Source of the DNA: an uncultured Eubacteriales bacterium
GTDB lineage: Bacteria; Bacillota; Clostridia; Oscillospirales; Ruminococcaceae
Reading direction: 5' to 3'
Assembly: GCA_900314975.1 (NCBI GenBank)
Contig: OMXI01000002.1
Location: 1-64,000 of the forward strand
DNA: 64,000 bases
Shown: positions 1 through 8,701 of the stretch, piece by piece
Layout of the letters: each line of letters opens with the position of its first letter
Position numbering within the stretch: the first letter of the stretch is position 1
The notes under the pieces: generated by a model
The model's input: the letters and a program-made list of their open reading frames with translations, nothing else
Told to the model about the DNA's origin: nothing
The model's database searches: none
Position numbers and translations under genes: made by a program

Positions 1-14
1 AAATTATACTGTAA

Positions 15-43
15 AAAATCGGAGCGACTTTTTAAGCCGCTCC
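15..43 (-). terminator. Rho-independent terminator of the polysaccharide operon
   Basis: On the minus strand a 10-bp stem (GGAGCGGCTT with AAGTCGCTCC, one G-U pair) closes a 3-nt loop and is followed by GATTTTTT. It lies about 175 bp after the stop of the epimerase/glycosyltransferase gene. I see no convincing gene in 44-218, which is AT-rich; a 36-codon minus-strand frame there lacks a ribosome-binding site. Confidence 0.75.
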
Positions 44-218
44 AGCAATAACGTTTTTTATCACAGTTTTTGAATTTACAGAGTTTTTTTCGCAGAGCCT
101 AAGTATACTTGTATATGGATTAAATTGAATAATTCTATTCATTATCTATCATCACAGCCTGCAAATCAATTTCTCTTTTCGTTAACTTTTTTGTGTTTAA
201 TCATATTATTGCATGGTT

Positions 219-2216
219 TCAAATCAACAAGTCATTATAAATATCCCTAGTCTTTTTATAGACAATCAAATTGTCGAACGACATAATTCTCTTTTGATTT
301 TCGTTTTTCATTTCTGCTCGCAATATAGAATCATTGATAATACGACGGATTGAACTAGCATAACCAACACAATCAGTAGGAGCCATAAGGAGCTCATCTT
401 TTTCAATCAGATCAGTATTGCCTCTGATTTTTGAACCAATACAAGGCAACCCACTTGCCATCGCTTCCATCAAACTCATATTCAATCCTTCTCTAATAGA
501 TGGAAGTACATAGATGTCAGCACATTTGTACAGCTCTGCAACATCTGTTCTGAAACCTAGCAAATGAAGATTGACATTGTATTTCCCAGCAAGATCCTTG
601 AGGAAATAATCTAAATCGCCTTTTCCGGCAATGAAATAATGAATCTTTGTGTCTTGAATTTGACTTATTGCCTTAATAACAACACTGTGATTCTTATTCT
701 CGTTCAACTCTCCAACAGAAAGAATCATTATATCATTATCTGTCAATCCTAATTCAGCACGTTTCTCTTTTCTATCAATACATATATTTGAAAATTTACC
801 TACATCTACGCCGATTCCAGGAATATAAACTGTTTTTTTAGCGCAAAACCTTTTTCTTGCCCTGGTATAGTCTTCTTTATTGATTGTGATTAATACATCT
901 GTAAATCTTGAACAAAACTTTTCTATCGGATAATAGATGAACCAATTCTTTTTTGGAGCACCATCATAAAAATGGAAACCATGAGCAGTATACAGTAATT
1001 TTCCGTTATTCTTCTTACGACACTTTCTATACGCAAGCCTTGTAATAACAGAACATATAGGTGAGTTACAATGAACTATATCAAAGCTGTTTTTAAGCAG
1101 ACTTTTAACCTGCTTAAAAGATTTTATCTGCTTTGGAATATTTGAAATTGATCTTGAAAAATCTATGTGAACTACCTTATACCCCTTAGATTCCATTTCC
1201 TTATGGAAAGCCTGATTCTTTTCTAGAGAATTACTATCTTCATCTCTAAAATTTGCAGCTAAGGTAATCTCATAACCCATTTTGTCCAGTATGTCTATAT
1301 TGTTTCGATTGAAATTATCAAGCATCGATGCCATAGATGCTATTACCAATGCTTTCTTTTTATTCTTTTTAATGAAACATTTTTCGCTGCTTTCTGAACA
1401 ACAAATAGAAGTGTTCATATCGAAAGAACGGACCACATCATTATCTCTATTATATGCTAGATTTCCAAACACTTTCTTGACAATACCAAAAGGCGCAATT
1501 CTTATAAATGGATTAAACAGTTTCGTTAATCTGATCTTTTTACCATTCTCTTTAGCAATTGCTTTCACCATCTCACTTGTATTCACATACTCGGCATTCT
1601 GTGGGAAGAAAAGGCCACTATTTTCTTCATCAATTGTCTTCTTGACGAATGCACACAGATTTCCTATGTAAACCATCGATCTCTTATTCGGATAATCCGG
1701 GAAGATCGGTGATTTCAGAGCAAATGTCCTGAGTCTCTGATAATTTCCTTTGCAGTCCTTACCATAAACCATCGGCGGTCTGAGGATAGCAACTTTGAAT
1801 GAATCACAATCAAGTTTAACTATCTTTTCGTCAGCCTGAAGCTTTGATTTGCCATAATGGCTCTTCGGGTGCGGAACCGTTTTCTTGGTTATCACACCGG
1901 TTTCTACCCCATAAACACTCATAGAGCTAAGCAGAATAAACTGCTTAACTCCATCTCGTTTAGCCTTTTTGGCTGTTGCTATTGCAAGATTGCGGTTCAC
2001 CTCATAGTAAAGATGCGCATTTTCGAGTGTTTCTTTCTGATGCGCAATTCCTGCGACATGAAAAACACAGTCATAGCCGGAAAAGCTTACACTCTTCCAG
2101 CTATCACCGATCATATCAACTGTATCAATGGAGTAGTCATTGTAAAAGCTCTCCATGTATTTTTCAAACGAGGTGCCTATGTAGCTGCCTGCACCTGTGA
2201 TGAGGATCTTTTTCAT
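219..2216 (-). CDS. NAD-dependent epimerase/dehydratase fused to GT4 glycosyltransferase
   Basis: A 665-residue two-domain cytoplasmic enzyme for surface-polysaccharide assembly. Residues 1 to about 270 are an extended SDR epimerase: the nucleotide-binding GAGSYIG lies near residues 8-14, catalytic Y121-x3-K125 sits in YGKSK, and RPPMVYG follows. From about residue 286 a new fold starts with ALVIASMASMLDNF, the usual N-terminus of stand-alone GT4 enzymes. It ends with the GT-B donor-site signature EGLNMSLMEAMASGLP. The two activities are normally separate neighbouring genes, so this looks like an in-frame gene fusion with the junction near nt 1350-1400. The start overlaps the stop of the sugar transferase by 4 nt. 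Sugar specificity cannot be read. The 3' half is clearly AT-richer than the neighbouring genes. Confidence 0.88.
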   Translation of the reverse strand: MKKILITGAGSYIGTSFEKYMESFYNDYSIDTVDMIGDSWKSVSFSGYDCVFHVAGIAHQKETLENAHLYYEVNRNLAIATAKKAKRDGVKQFILLSSMSVYGVETGVITKKTVPHPKSHYGKSKLQADEKIVKLDCDSFKVAILRPPMVYGKDCKGNYQRLRTFALKSPIFPDYPNKRSMVYIGNLCAFVKKTIDEENSGLFFPQNAEYVNTSEMVKAIAKENGKKIRLTKLFNPFIRIAPFGIVKKVFGNLAYNRDNDVVRSFDMNTSICCSESSEKCFIKKNKKKALVIASMASMLDNFNRNNIDILDKMGYEITLAANFRDEDSNSLEKNQAFHKEMESKGYKVVHIDFSRSISNIPKQIKSFKQVKSLLKNSFDIVHCNSPICSVITRLAYRKCRKKNNGKLLYTAHGFHFYDGAPKKNWFIYYPIEKFCSRFTDVLITINKEDYTRARKRFCAKKTVYIPGIGVDVGKFSNICIDRKEKRAELGLTDNDIMILSVGELNENKNHSVVIKAISQIQDTKIHYFIAGKGDLDYFLKDLAGKYNVNLHLLGFRTDVAELYKCADIYVLPSIREGLNMSLMEAMASGLPCIGSKIRGNTDLIEKDELLMAPTDCVGYASSIRRIINDSILRAEMKNENQKRIMSFDNLIVYKKTRDIYNDLLI

Positions 2217-3100
2217 AACGCATTCGCCTTTTCAAATTCTTTTGCAAGCTGACCTGTGCCGCCCTCAACTACGCCTTTGCTCTTTAGCACTGCGTATACT
2301 GAACCGACCATAATCTTGGTGTCCATAAGCAGTCCTGAAAGACTTGACTCCTTGATAGCATTCGCATAAACACCGTCGAGTCTTGCTTTCCTTGGGATCT
2401 CAAGCTCATCTCTTCCGCTTATCTGTGCAAGACCTGTAAGACCTGGCTTGATATCGTTTGCGCCGTATTTATCGCGCTCTGAAGTCAGAAAATCCTGATT
2501 CCAAAGAGCTGGTCTTGGACCTATAATGCTCATATTGCCGATAAAGATGTTCCAAAGCTGCGGAAGCTCGTCTATTGAGAGCTTTCTAATCAGCTTACCG
2601 CTTTTGAGCAGGTACTGGTCGGGATTATCGAGCATATGTGTCGGAACGTTCTTTGGTGTATCAAGTCGCATTGAACGGAACTTGAACAGTTTGAAATATC
2701 TCTTATCCTCGCCGACTCTCTTCTGACAGAAGATTACCGGGCCGGGATCGTCTTTTTTGATACAAAGTGCAGTTACTGCATAGACAGGAGCGAGGCATAC
2801 CATTCCGAAGAACGAGAGCACAACGTCAAAACTGCGCTTGATGAACTTTTCATAGAAAGTTGGATAGTGAGTAGTAACACCCGTTGATTCAAGGTGTCCC
2901 TGAACGCCGTCTGCGTTAGGCTCGTCATTTTCGTCTTCAACAAAAACAACGTTCTGACCCTGCATTTCGTTCTGTTCAAGCGGATCGTCCTCGTAATATG
3001 TAGCTGCTTTTTGCTTCTTTGCTATCATTTCCATCACAAAAAACGTAACTCCGAGAATAACTGCGGAGGTCTTGATGAACTTTTTGAGTTTCTTATTCAT
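2213..3100 (-). CDS. Bacterial sugar transferase (phosphoglycosyl transferase)
   Basis: Transfers a sugar-1-phosphate to undecaprenyl phosphate at the inner membrane face, the first step of repeat-unit assembly (PglC/WcaJ-like family). The 295-residue protein has an N-terminal hydrophobic segment (about 11-25), an acidic linker (about 38-65), then the conserved core. That core begins KRSFDVVLSFFGMV with the membrane-inserted hairpin and continues KDDPGPVIFCQKRVG, FKFRSM, LDELPQLWNIF-like (here IDELPQLWNIF) and GPRPA. The acidic linker and extra N-terminal segment are longer than in minimal PglC enzymes. It is the middle gene of a three-gene operon. The sugar is unknown, possibly a diNAcBac-type or other N-acetylated hexose given the PglD-like neighbour (inference). 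Confidence 0.93.
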   Translation of the reverse strand: MNKKLKKFIKTSAVILGVTFFVMEMIAKKQKAATYYEDDPLEQNEMQGQNVVFVEDENDEPNADGVQGHLESTGVTTHYPTFYEKFIKRSFDVVLSFFGMVCLAPVYAVTALCIKKDDPGPVIFCQKRVGEDKRYFKLFKFRSMRLDTPKNVPTHMLDNPDQYLLKSGKLIRKLSIDELPQLWNIFIGNMSIIGPRPALWNQDFLTSERDKYGANDIKPGLTGLAQISGRDELEIPRKARLDGVYANAIKESSLSGLLMDTKIMVGSVYAVLKSKGVVEGGTGQLAKEFEKANAL

Positions 3101-3118
3101 ATCTTCATATCCTCGATA

Positions 3119-3613
3119 CTAATTTCTGAAAACCACGCCGTATTCTACCTTTGTTTTAGGTGGAACTGTGGTATTGGAGCAGACAGTTGAATTGCAGTCA
3201 AGGTGGCAGCCCTCGCCTACTGTCGAGTTGTGATTGACAACTGCGCCGCTTGAAACTATCGTACATTTGCCGACCTCGACAGCCGTACCGATAACAGACA
3301 TTGGCTCAATAACGCAGCCCTCTGCGATTTTGGCTGACGGACTGACATAAGCTCTGCGGCTGATGAAGGAAACTATCTCATAGCCTGCCTCTTTGAGTTT
3401 TTCTGTGGTTTCAACACGAACGTCAGCGTTACCGATAGCAACTATCGCACACCTATATGTGTCCGTAAATTTCTTATACTCGTCTATCTTTCCGACAGCA
3501 AGCTCACTTTTGTCGTCAAGAAAATCTATTTTGTCATACAGATTGAGCGCTCTGGCAGATTCTTTTATCATTGCGCCGTACTGCCCTGCGCCGATTATCA
3601 ATAGGTTGTTCAT
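3119..3613 (-). CDS. PglD/NeuD-like sugar O/N-acyltransferase
   Basis: A compact 164-residue member of the PglD/NeuD acetyltransferase family. The N-terminus is a small Rossmann-like sugar-nucleotide binding domain (MNNLLIIGAGQYG, residues 1-13). Residues from about 85 form a left-handed parallel beta helix of hexapeptide repeats (for example VSPSAKIAEGCVIEPMSVIG). It is shorter at the C-terminus than typical PglD (about 200 residues), so some coils may be missing. It is the first gene of the operon, about 130 nt downstream of a consensus promoter, and probably modifies the sugar that the next gene loads on the lipid carrier (inference). Confidence 0.85.
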   Translation of the reverse strand: MNNLLIIGAGQYGAMIKESARALNLYDKIDFLDDKSELAVGKIDEYKKFTDTYRCAIVAIGNADVRVETTEKLKEAGYEIVSFISRRAYVSPSAKIAEGCVIEPMSVIGTAVEVGKCTIVSSGAVVNHNSTVGEGCHLDCNSTVCSNTTVPPKTKVEYGVVFRN

Positions 3614-3745
3614 AACCGACCTGCTTTCAATTTTTTTGCTACCTTCCCTGACTTATCCGTCATACATTACTTTTCGCAAAACATAGCATTTTGTTAAAAG
3701 CTTTAAAATTAATATATAGTTTTATTGCATAATTTCACAAGTTCT

Positions 3746-3774
3746 ATTATAACAAACAAGATGGTAGATGTCAA
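3746..3774 (-). promoter_or_regulatory. Consensus vegetative promoter of the polysaccharide operon
   Basis: TTGACA at 3769-3774 and TATAAT at 3746-3751 (both read on the minus strand), separated by exactly 17 nt. The predicted transcript has a leader of about 130 nt before the PglD-like gene. Confidence 0.85.
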
Positions 3775-3860
3775 CGAAAACATTTGAAATTTGGCAAAAT
3801 GGCAACTATTTGCAATGTTTAACGACAAAAACTGAATCTTTCAACGAAGGAAAGTTGGTT

Positions 3861-3986
3861 ATGGCATAAACTGGTGTTTACAGGCGCAAGGACGGTAGTT
3901 GAAAAGCAAAGTTAATACTCGATTATTATGATAGATAAAAGCGCATCAACAGGTCATTCATTGGCAAGACAGCCGATAATACTTGA
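3861..3986 (+). pseudogene. Decayed N-terminal fragment of a tyrosine integrase (Arm DNA-binding region)
   Basis: A GAAGGAAAG ribosome-binding site at about 3846-3854 precedes ATG GCA TAA. Reading on in the same frame gives TGVYRRKDGS, then stop, KAKLILDYYDR, stop, then KRINRSFIGKTADNT and a final stop at 3984. The pattern YRRKDGxW...Y.D..GKRI..SFIGKT is that of the N-terminal three-stranded domain of phage and conjugative-transposon integrases. The internal stops fall where Lys, Trp and Gln/Gly are usual. No catalytic domain follows. This is a judgement from motif memory; the fragment is only about 40 codons. Confidence 0.5.
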
Positions 3987-4065
3987 TATTTGGCGCTTTA
4001 TCTTTTATTTTGAATAGTATTATATTCTGACACACCGCATCAATATTCTGAAAAACAATAAATAG

Positions 4066-4094
4066 TTGACTATTGCTAATTATTATGCTATACT
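4066..4094 (+). promoter_or_regulatory. Vegetative promoter of the aldolase gene
   Basis: TTGACT at 4066-4071 and TATACT at 4089-4094 with a 17-nt spacer. The coding start lies about 40 nt downstream of the expected transcription start, with AAAGGAGA at 4123-4130 as ribosome-binding site. Confidence 0.85.
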
Positions 4095-4139
4095 GTCTAA
4101 TGTGAAAAAATTAAATAGTGACAAAGGAGAAATGACGCT

Positions 4140-5114
4140 ATGAAAGAAATATCCAAGCTTATGTCATACAGAGAAAGCATCAGGGTCGTTGATGCAACAC
4201 TTCGCGACGGAGGACTTGTAAACGACTTTTTCTTTGATGATGATTTTGTAAAAAGCCTTTATCTTACGAACATCAAGTCGGGCGTTGACTATATGGAATT
4301 CGGCTACAGGGGTGACAAGGAGATGTTTGACCCCGAAAAGTTCGGTAAATGGAAATTCTGCGATGATGACGATATAAGAGCTATCGTTGGCGATAATGAT
4401 TCAGACCTAAAGATCGCTATTATGGCTGACGTGGGAAGATGCAACTACAAGCAGGATATCAGACCAAAGAGTGAAAGCCCTGTTGACCTTATTCGCGTTG
4501 CGACATACATCAACCAGATACCGACGGCGGTTGATATGATAGAGCACGCAAAGAACAACGGATACGAGGTCAGCTGCAACATTATGGCAATATCTTCCGC
4601 ACAGGAGGGCGATGTGCGTGCAGCGCTTGATATTCTCGGTCAGACGGCTGTTGATGTTATTTACATAGTTGACAGCTTTGGTGCGCTGTATCCCGAGCAG
4701 CTTCAACGTGTTGCTGCGCTGTATATGGAATACGGTGAAAAGTACAACAAAAAGATAGGCATTCACGCTCACAACAATCAGCAGCTTGCATTTGCTAACA
4801 CTATTGAAGCTGTCGGTGATGGTGTCGACTGGCTCGATGCGACATATTCCGCAATGGGCAGAGGTGCTGGCAACTGCGCTATGGAGCTTCTTCTTGGTTT
4901 TCTTAAAAACCCGAAATACAAGGTCTTCCCTGTTATCAAGTTTATTGATGAACATATGAACAAGCTCCGTGAAAGCGGTGTAAAATGGGGATATGACCTT
5001 CAGTATCTTATGACAGGTCTGCTCAATCAGCATCCGAGAACGGCGATAGAGTTTACAAAGAAAGACCGCAAGGACTATGCAGAATTCTACAAAGAGATAG
5101 TTGCACTTGACTGA
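4140..5114 (+). CDS. HMGL-like (DRE-TIM metallolyase) aldolase
   Basis: A 324-residue TIM-barrel protein of the HMG-CoA lyase / 4-hydroxy-2-oxovalerate aldolase superfamily. The family signature DATLRDGG (residues about 18-25) supplies the catalytic Arg-Asp pair. IHAHNNQ (about 209-215) supplies the two divalent-metal-binding histidines. A conserved GRGAGN loop follows at about 241-246. The protein ends after the barrel, with no allosteric LeuA domain, so it is not isopropylmalate or citramalate synthase. Proteins of this type often sit in surface-polysaccharide loci, which fits the divergent sugar operon, but the substrate is unknown. It is monocistronic, with its own promoter and a terminator just downstream. 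Confidence 0.85.
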   Translation: MKEISKLMSYRESIRVVDATLRDGGLVNDFFFDDDFVKSLYLTNIKSGVDYMEFGYRGDKEMFDPEKFGKWKFCDDDDIRAIVGDNDSDLKIAIMADVGRCNYKQDIRPKSESPVDLIRVATYINQIPTAVDMIEHAKNNGYEVSCNIMAISSAQEGDVRAALDILGQTAVDVIYIVDSFGALYPEQLQRVAALYMEYGEKYNKKIGIHAHNNQQLAFANTIEAVGDGVDWLDATYSAMGRGAGNCAMELLLGFLKNPKYKVFPVIKFIDEHMNKLRESGVKWGYDLQYLMTGLLNQHPRTAIEFTKKDRKDYAEFYKEIVALD

Positions 5115-5133
5115 TAATTACTGCTTATAAACG

Positions 5134-5166
5134 AAAATGAGCCGTCACAAAGACGACTCATTTTTG
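5134..5166. terminator. Bidirectional terminator between convergent genes
   Basis: ATGAGCCGTC (5137-5146) pairs with GACGACTCAT (5152-5161) with one mismatch around a 5-nt loop. It is flanked by T-rich sequence on the plus side (TTTTT) and TTTTCG on the minus side. It serves the aldolase gene (plus) and the debranching-enzyme gene (minus). Confidence 0.75.
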
Positions 5167-7251
5167 CTATTTATTGTATTTTAGCGATGCTACAACAACG
5201 CTCCTTGGTGCAAGAGTTATCTTATTCAGCTGGCGGTCGACCATTTTATTGTAGTCAGTTGCTTTTTTATGCGGAACATCAGTATAAAAATCAATATTCC
5301 AGCTGTATCCCGACGGCAGATCGGGCATCTGCACGGGGCATTTCTCCCAGTATGCGTTGATGCCAATAAAGACTGCATCATCTTTACCTTTGCTGTCGCA
5401 GCCTGCGAACATAACGCCGATAACGTGGTCGTGGTCGTTGAATTTATCATTCCAAGCCCATGTGTTATGCACGCTGATATCGGGAAAACCAAAACTCGAC
5501 GGATTTGTTGAATGGCGTATAACAGTATGCTTTCTTCTGAAAGCTATCATATCACTGACAAAATCGTGGATCTCTTTGTACTTTTTCAGTCTGTCCCAGT
5601 CAAGCCAGGATATCTCGTTGTCCTGACAGTAAGCATTGTTATTGCCAAACTGCGTGTTGCAGAACTCATCACCTGCAAAGAACATTACTGCGCCTCTGCT
5701 GCAAAGCAGTGTTGCAAAGGCATTTTTGACCATTCTGTTACGCAGACCGTTGATGTATTCATCGTCTGTCTCACCCTCTGCGCCGCAGTTCCAGCTTGTT
5801 ACGCTGTTATCACCGTCTGTATTGTTCCAGCCGTTTTCGAGATTATGCTTTGTATTGTAGCTGTAAAGATCGTACATTGTAAAGCCGTCATGACAAGTCA
5901 GGAAATTGACAGACGCATTGTGCCATCTTTCGGGAGGATAAAGGTCTGCCGAGCCTGTTATACGCTGTACTGCCGCCCAGGCCATACCGTTATCACCCTT
6001 TAGAAAGCAGCGAAGATCATCGCGGAAGCGCCCGTTCCATTCAGCCCATCGGTTCCAGGACGGAAAGCTGCCGACCTGGTAAAGTCCGCCTGCGTCCCAA
6101 GCCTCTGCAATAAGCTTTACACCGCTTAAAATAGGGTCGTAAGCTATCATCTTCAGAAGCGGAGGATTTTCAAGCGGTGTGCCGTCCTCGCTTCTTCCCA
6201 GGATAGAGGCAAGATCAAAGCGGAAACCGTCAACACGGTACTCTATTACCCAGTACCGCAGACAGTCGATTATAAACTGCTGGACTATCGGGTGGTTGCA
6301 GTTCATTGTATTGCCGCAGCCGCTGTAGTTAAAGTATGTCCCGTCGGGCTTGAGCATATAGTAAACGTTGTTGTCAAGTCCCTTGAACGAGAAAACAGAG
6401 CCGTCCTCGTTGCCCTCTGATGTATGGTTGAACACCACATCGAGAAAAACAAGGATACCGTTTTCGTTACAGGTCTTGATAAGCGTTTTAAGCTCATCGC
6501 CCTCGTGGTTGTATTCGATGCTTGATGCATAGCTTGTGTTGGGTGCAAAAAAGCAGGTCGTATTGTATCCCCAATAATTGAGCAACTGCTTGCCGTTGTA
6601 CTCTCTTTCCTCGTAAAGCTCGTCAAATTCAAAGATAGGCATAAGCTCTATCGCGTTTATACCGAGCTTTTTCAGATACGGTATCTTTTCAATTACTCCG
6701 TTGAAGGTACCGTTGTTCTTAACGCCCGAGGTCAGACTTTTGGTGAATCCTCTTACATGAAGCTCGTAGATAACAAGGTCACTGAAATTGATATCTATCT
6801 TTGCAAAATTGCCCCAGTCAAACGTATCGTTGCAGATCCTTGCGTGATAGCAATCCGTGGCGCCCGAACGCTTTCCCCAGACGCTCTGACCCGTTACAGC
6901 CTGTGCATACGGGTCAAGGATATTGGTTTTGTTGTTGAACAGCAAGCCTTTTTCAGGTGCATATTCACCTGTAAGACGGTAGCAGTATTCTACCTCGTAA
7001 ATATCTATACCGTAAATCATTATAGACCACGTATCGCCGATGCGATAGCTGTCAGGGATCGGGATTTCCACAAAAGGTTTTGTCTCTCCCCTTTTGAAAA
7101 GCACAACAGAGCAAGCTGTTGCCCCAGAGGAATGGACAGTAAAGTTTACAGCGTGAAGCATAGCAGATGCGCCGTTAAGTCTGTAGATACCCGGACGGCA
7201 TTCAAAACCGGCTATAATATCCGTAGCCTTGTATGTTGCGGAGTTTTTCAT
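5167..7251 (-). CDS. glgX: Glycogen debranching enzyme / isoamylase-type GH13
   Basis: Hydrolyses alpha-1,6 branch linkages of glycogen or limit dextrin. The 694-residue cytoplasmic protein has an N-terminal CBM48-like beta domain (about 10-120), a GH13 barrel (about 155-590) and a C-terminal beta domain. Catalytic residues are visible: nucleophile D346 in DGFRFDLASIL, acid/base E383 in AEAWDAGG, and D455 in TCHDGFTMYDL. DVVFNHTSEGN (about 271-281) is conserved region I. The combination matches the GlgX/TreX subfamily (GH13_11) rather than pullulanase. The start is the ATG at 7251, 19 nt after the stop of the upstream dGTPase-like gene, so the two are probably co-transcribed. Confidence 0.9.
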   Translation of the reverse strand: MKNSATYKATDIIAGFECRPGIYRLNGASAMLHAVNFTVHSSGATACSVVLFKRGETKPFVEIPIPDSYRIGDTWSIMIYGIDIYEVEYCYRLTGEYAPEKGLLFNNKTNILDPYAQAVTGQSVWGKRSGATDCYHARICNDTFDWGNFAKIDINFSDLVIYELHVRGFTKSLTSGVKNNGTFNGVIEKIPYLKKLGINAIELMPIFEFDELYEEREYNGKQLLNYWGYNTTCFFAPNTSYASSIEYNHEGDELKTLIKTCNENGILVFLDVVFNHTSEGNEDGSVFSFKGLDNNVYYMLKPDGTYFNYSGCGNTMNCNHPIVQQFIIDCLRYWVIEYRVDGFRFDLASILGRSEDGTPLENPPLLKMIAYDPILSGVKLIAEAWDAGGLYQVGSFPSWNRWAEWNGRFRDDLRCFLKGDNGMAWAAVQRITGSADLYPPERWHNASVNFLTCHDGFTMYDLYSYNTKHNLENGWNNTDGDNSVTSWNCGAEGETDDEYINGLRNRMVKNAFATLLCSRGAVMFFAGDEFCNTQFGNNNAYCQDNEISWLDWDRLKKYKEIHDFVSDMIAFRRKHTVIRHSTNPSSFGFPDISVHNTWAWNDKFNDHDHVIGVMFAGCDSKGKDDAVFIGINAYWEKCPVQMPDLPSGYSWNIDFYTDVPHKKATDYNKMVDRQLNKITLAPRSVVVASLKYNK

Positions 7252-7270
7252 TATAACACAACCTTGTTTA

Positions 7271-8500
7271 TCAGTATTTCAAAAGTTCGTTGTAGATCTC
7301 AATTGCGTATCTGTCGGTCATACCCGAGATAAAATCAATTATAGCCTGTGCATAGATCTGCTTTGTATCAAGAGTTCCGTATATCTTTTCGTTCTTATAG
7401 CGCTTGTACTGCCCTGCTTTTTCGCCCAAGCATTCTTTATCGACATATTTGCAGAGAAAATCGGTAAAATCAGCTGCGAGCAAAGGGTAATCCTTGCCGA
7501 GCTTTTTGAGGTTATCAAAGGTTCGGGTTTTGTCGTACATATCTATCAGCGATTCGTAGATAGAGCGAATGACTGATTTAACGTAATTCTTATACACAAT
7601 GAATTTGCTGCTCGAATAGATATGCTCGTAGTTGAAGCGTTTTATCTCGTTAAGCATATTGTTGTATTTTTCACTCAAAAGTATTCCTTTTTCGGGTGAA
7701 CTGTTTTCGCAGATGTCGGTAATGAATTTGTGAATGATAACTGTTGTATTTATTGCGCTCTCGCTGTAGCTGCGCGAGATCTTGTTAAGCTTGCGAAGCT
7801 CTGAAAAACCGATGAACTTTAGCCTTACAGCGTCTTCGATATCTCTTCCGAGATATGCTATCTTATCTGATATCTTGACCACGCAGCCTTCCCACGTGTA
7901 CGGCTGATACTTCCCCGGTGTATCGAAATCAGCAAGATCAATAGCATCTTTATGCGGTTTGATGCCGTTGTGGTCAACTTCGCCGCAGTGTGAGATTATA
8001 CCGTCTCTGACTGCGTAAGTAAGGCAGAGATTATCAAAGTTTCTGCCGCTGTTTTCAAGCAGCTCAAGCTTGTCAATAACTCGCAGGCTGTTTCGCTCGT
8101 GCCAGAATCTATCCATACCGTTTTCTTTGCGAAGTGCAGAAAGCTCGTTCTCTCCCTCGTGACCAAACGGTGCGTGCCCGAGGTCATGACCCATAGCTAT
8201 AGCTTTGGTGAGGTCTGTATTCAGCCCCAGGAATTTAGCTATCGTACAGCTTACAGATTCAACGTGCTGAACGTGTTCCATTCTCGTGCAGATATGGTCG
8301 TTTTCAATGTTGAAGAAAACCTGCGTTTTATGCTTTAAACGTCTGTATGCAAGGCAGTGTAATATACGCGTGTAATCGCGTTCATACGGCGAACGAATAT
8401 CGTTCGGTCTGGTATACAGTTCCTTTTCACGTTTTATGTGCGTTTCCCACATACTGTTTTGCTCATTTGAGGCGACATTTTCAAACAGCTTTTCATTCAT
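7271..8500 (-). CDS. dGTPase-like HD-domain deoxynucleotide triphosphohydrolase
   Basis: An HD-superfamily enzyme of the Dgt family (dNTP to deoxynucleoside plus triphosphate). Motifs are RRLKHKTQVF, H in RMEHVQHVESV, the HD pair in AMGHDLGHAPFGHEGE, and the second Asp in KISDKIAYLGRDIEDA. I place the start at the ATG at 8500 (409 residues). The frame is open to a TTG at 8536, but that codon directly follows the -10 box of the promoter and lies upstream of the expected transcript start. First gene of a likely dGTPase-glgX operon. Specificity for dGTP versus other dNTPs cannot be told. Confidence 0.85.
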   Translation of the reverse strand: MNEKLFENVASNEQNSMWETHIKREKELYTRPNDIRSPYERDYTRILHCLAYRRLKHKTQVFFNIENDHICTRMEHVQHVESVSCTIAKFLGLNTDLTKAIAMGHDLGHAPFGHEGENELSALRKENGMDRFWHERNSLRVIDKLELLENSGRNFDNLCLTYAVRDGIISHCGEVDHNGIKPHKDAIDLADFDTPGKYQPYTWEGCVVKISDKIAYLGRDIEDAVRLKFIGFSELRKLNKISRSYSESAINTTVIIHKFITDICENSSPEKGILLSEKYNNMLNEIKRFNYEHIYSSSKFIVYKNYVKSVIRSIYESLIDMYDKTRTFDNLKKLGKDYPLLAADFTDFLCKYVDKECLGEKAGQYKRYKNEKIYGTLDTKQIYAQAIIDFISGMTDRYAIEIYNELLKY

Positions 8501-8536
8501 ATTATGCACCACACAATCCAAATCTGTATTTATCAA

Positions 8537-8565
8537 ATTATACCATAATGCAGCTAATAAATCAA
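8537..8565 (-). promoter_or_regulatory. Promoter of the dGTPase-glgX operon
   Basis: Minus-strand TTGATT (8560-8565), 17-nt spacer, TATAAT (8537-8542), preceded by TATGG. It is back-to-back with the plus promoter at 8628-8656 and decides the downstream start at 8500. Confidence 0.8.
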
Positions 8566-8627
8566 TAGCATTTGCAGGGCGTATAACAATTTTTTATGAC
8601 TTTTATGTTAATAGTAAACAAAAACTA

Positions 8628-8656
8628 TTGAATAGTCAATTATTTTATGGTATAAT
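8628..8656 (+). promoter_or_regulatory. Promoter of the CAP/CWB2 protein gene
   Basis: TTGAAT (8628-8633), 17-nt spacer, TATAAT (8651-8656), again preceded by TATGG. The leader is about 40 nt and contains TTTGGAGGTG as ribosome-binding site. Confidence 0.8.
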
Positions 8657-8701
8657 TTCTACGAAATGCAAGTGTAAAACACTTTGGAGGTGTTGATAAA
8701 A

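Larger units (their letters stand above)
3614..4139. other. 526-bp divergent intergenic region
   Basis: Holds the minus promoter at 3746-3774, the plus promoter at 4066-4094 and the integrase relic at 3861-3986. GATAAAAGCGC (about 3934-3944) and GGCGCTTTATC (about 3992-4002) are near-complementary arms about 47 nt apart, followed by a T-rich stretch. This could be a weak plus-strand hairpin or terminator. Nothing else is recognisable. Confidence 0.6.

Noticed and set aside
36..146. A 36-codon minus-strand frame (about 146 to 36) between the glycosyltransferase and the terminator.
   Set aside because: No ribosome-binding site or recognisable product; its stop falls inside the terminator stem. 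Probably chance.
3928..4017. A 29-codon plus-strand frame ending LDIWRFIFYFE looks like the start of an acyltransferase-3 protein.
   Set aside because: It has no ribosome-binding site and stops at once. It lies in another frame over the integrase-like reading, which is longer and has a start signal.
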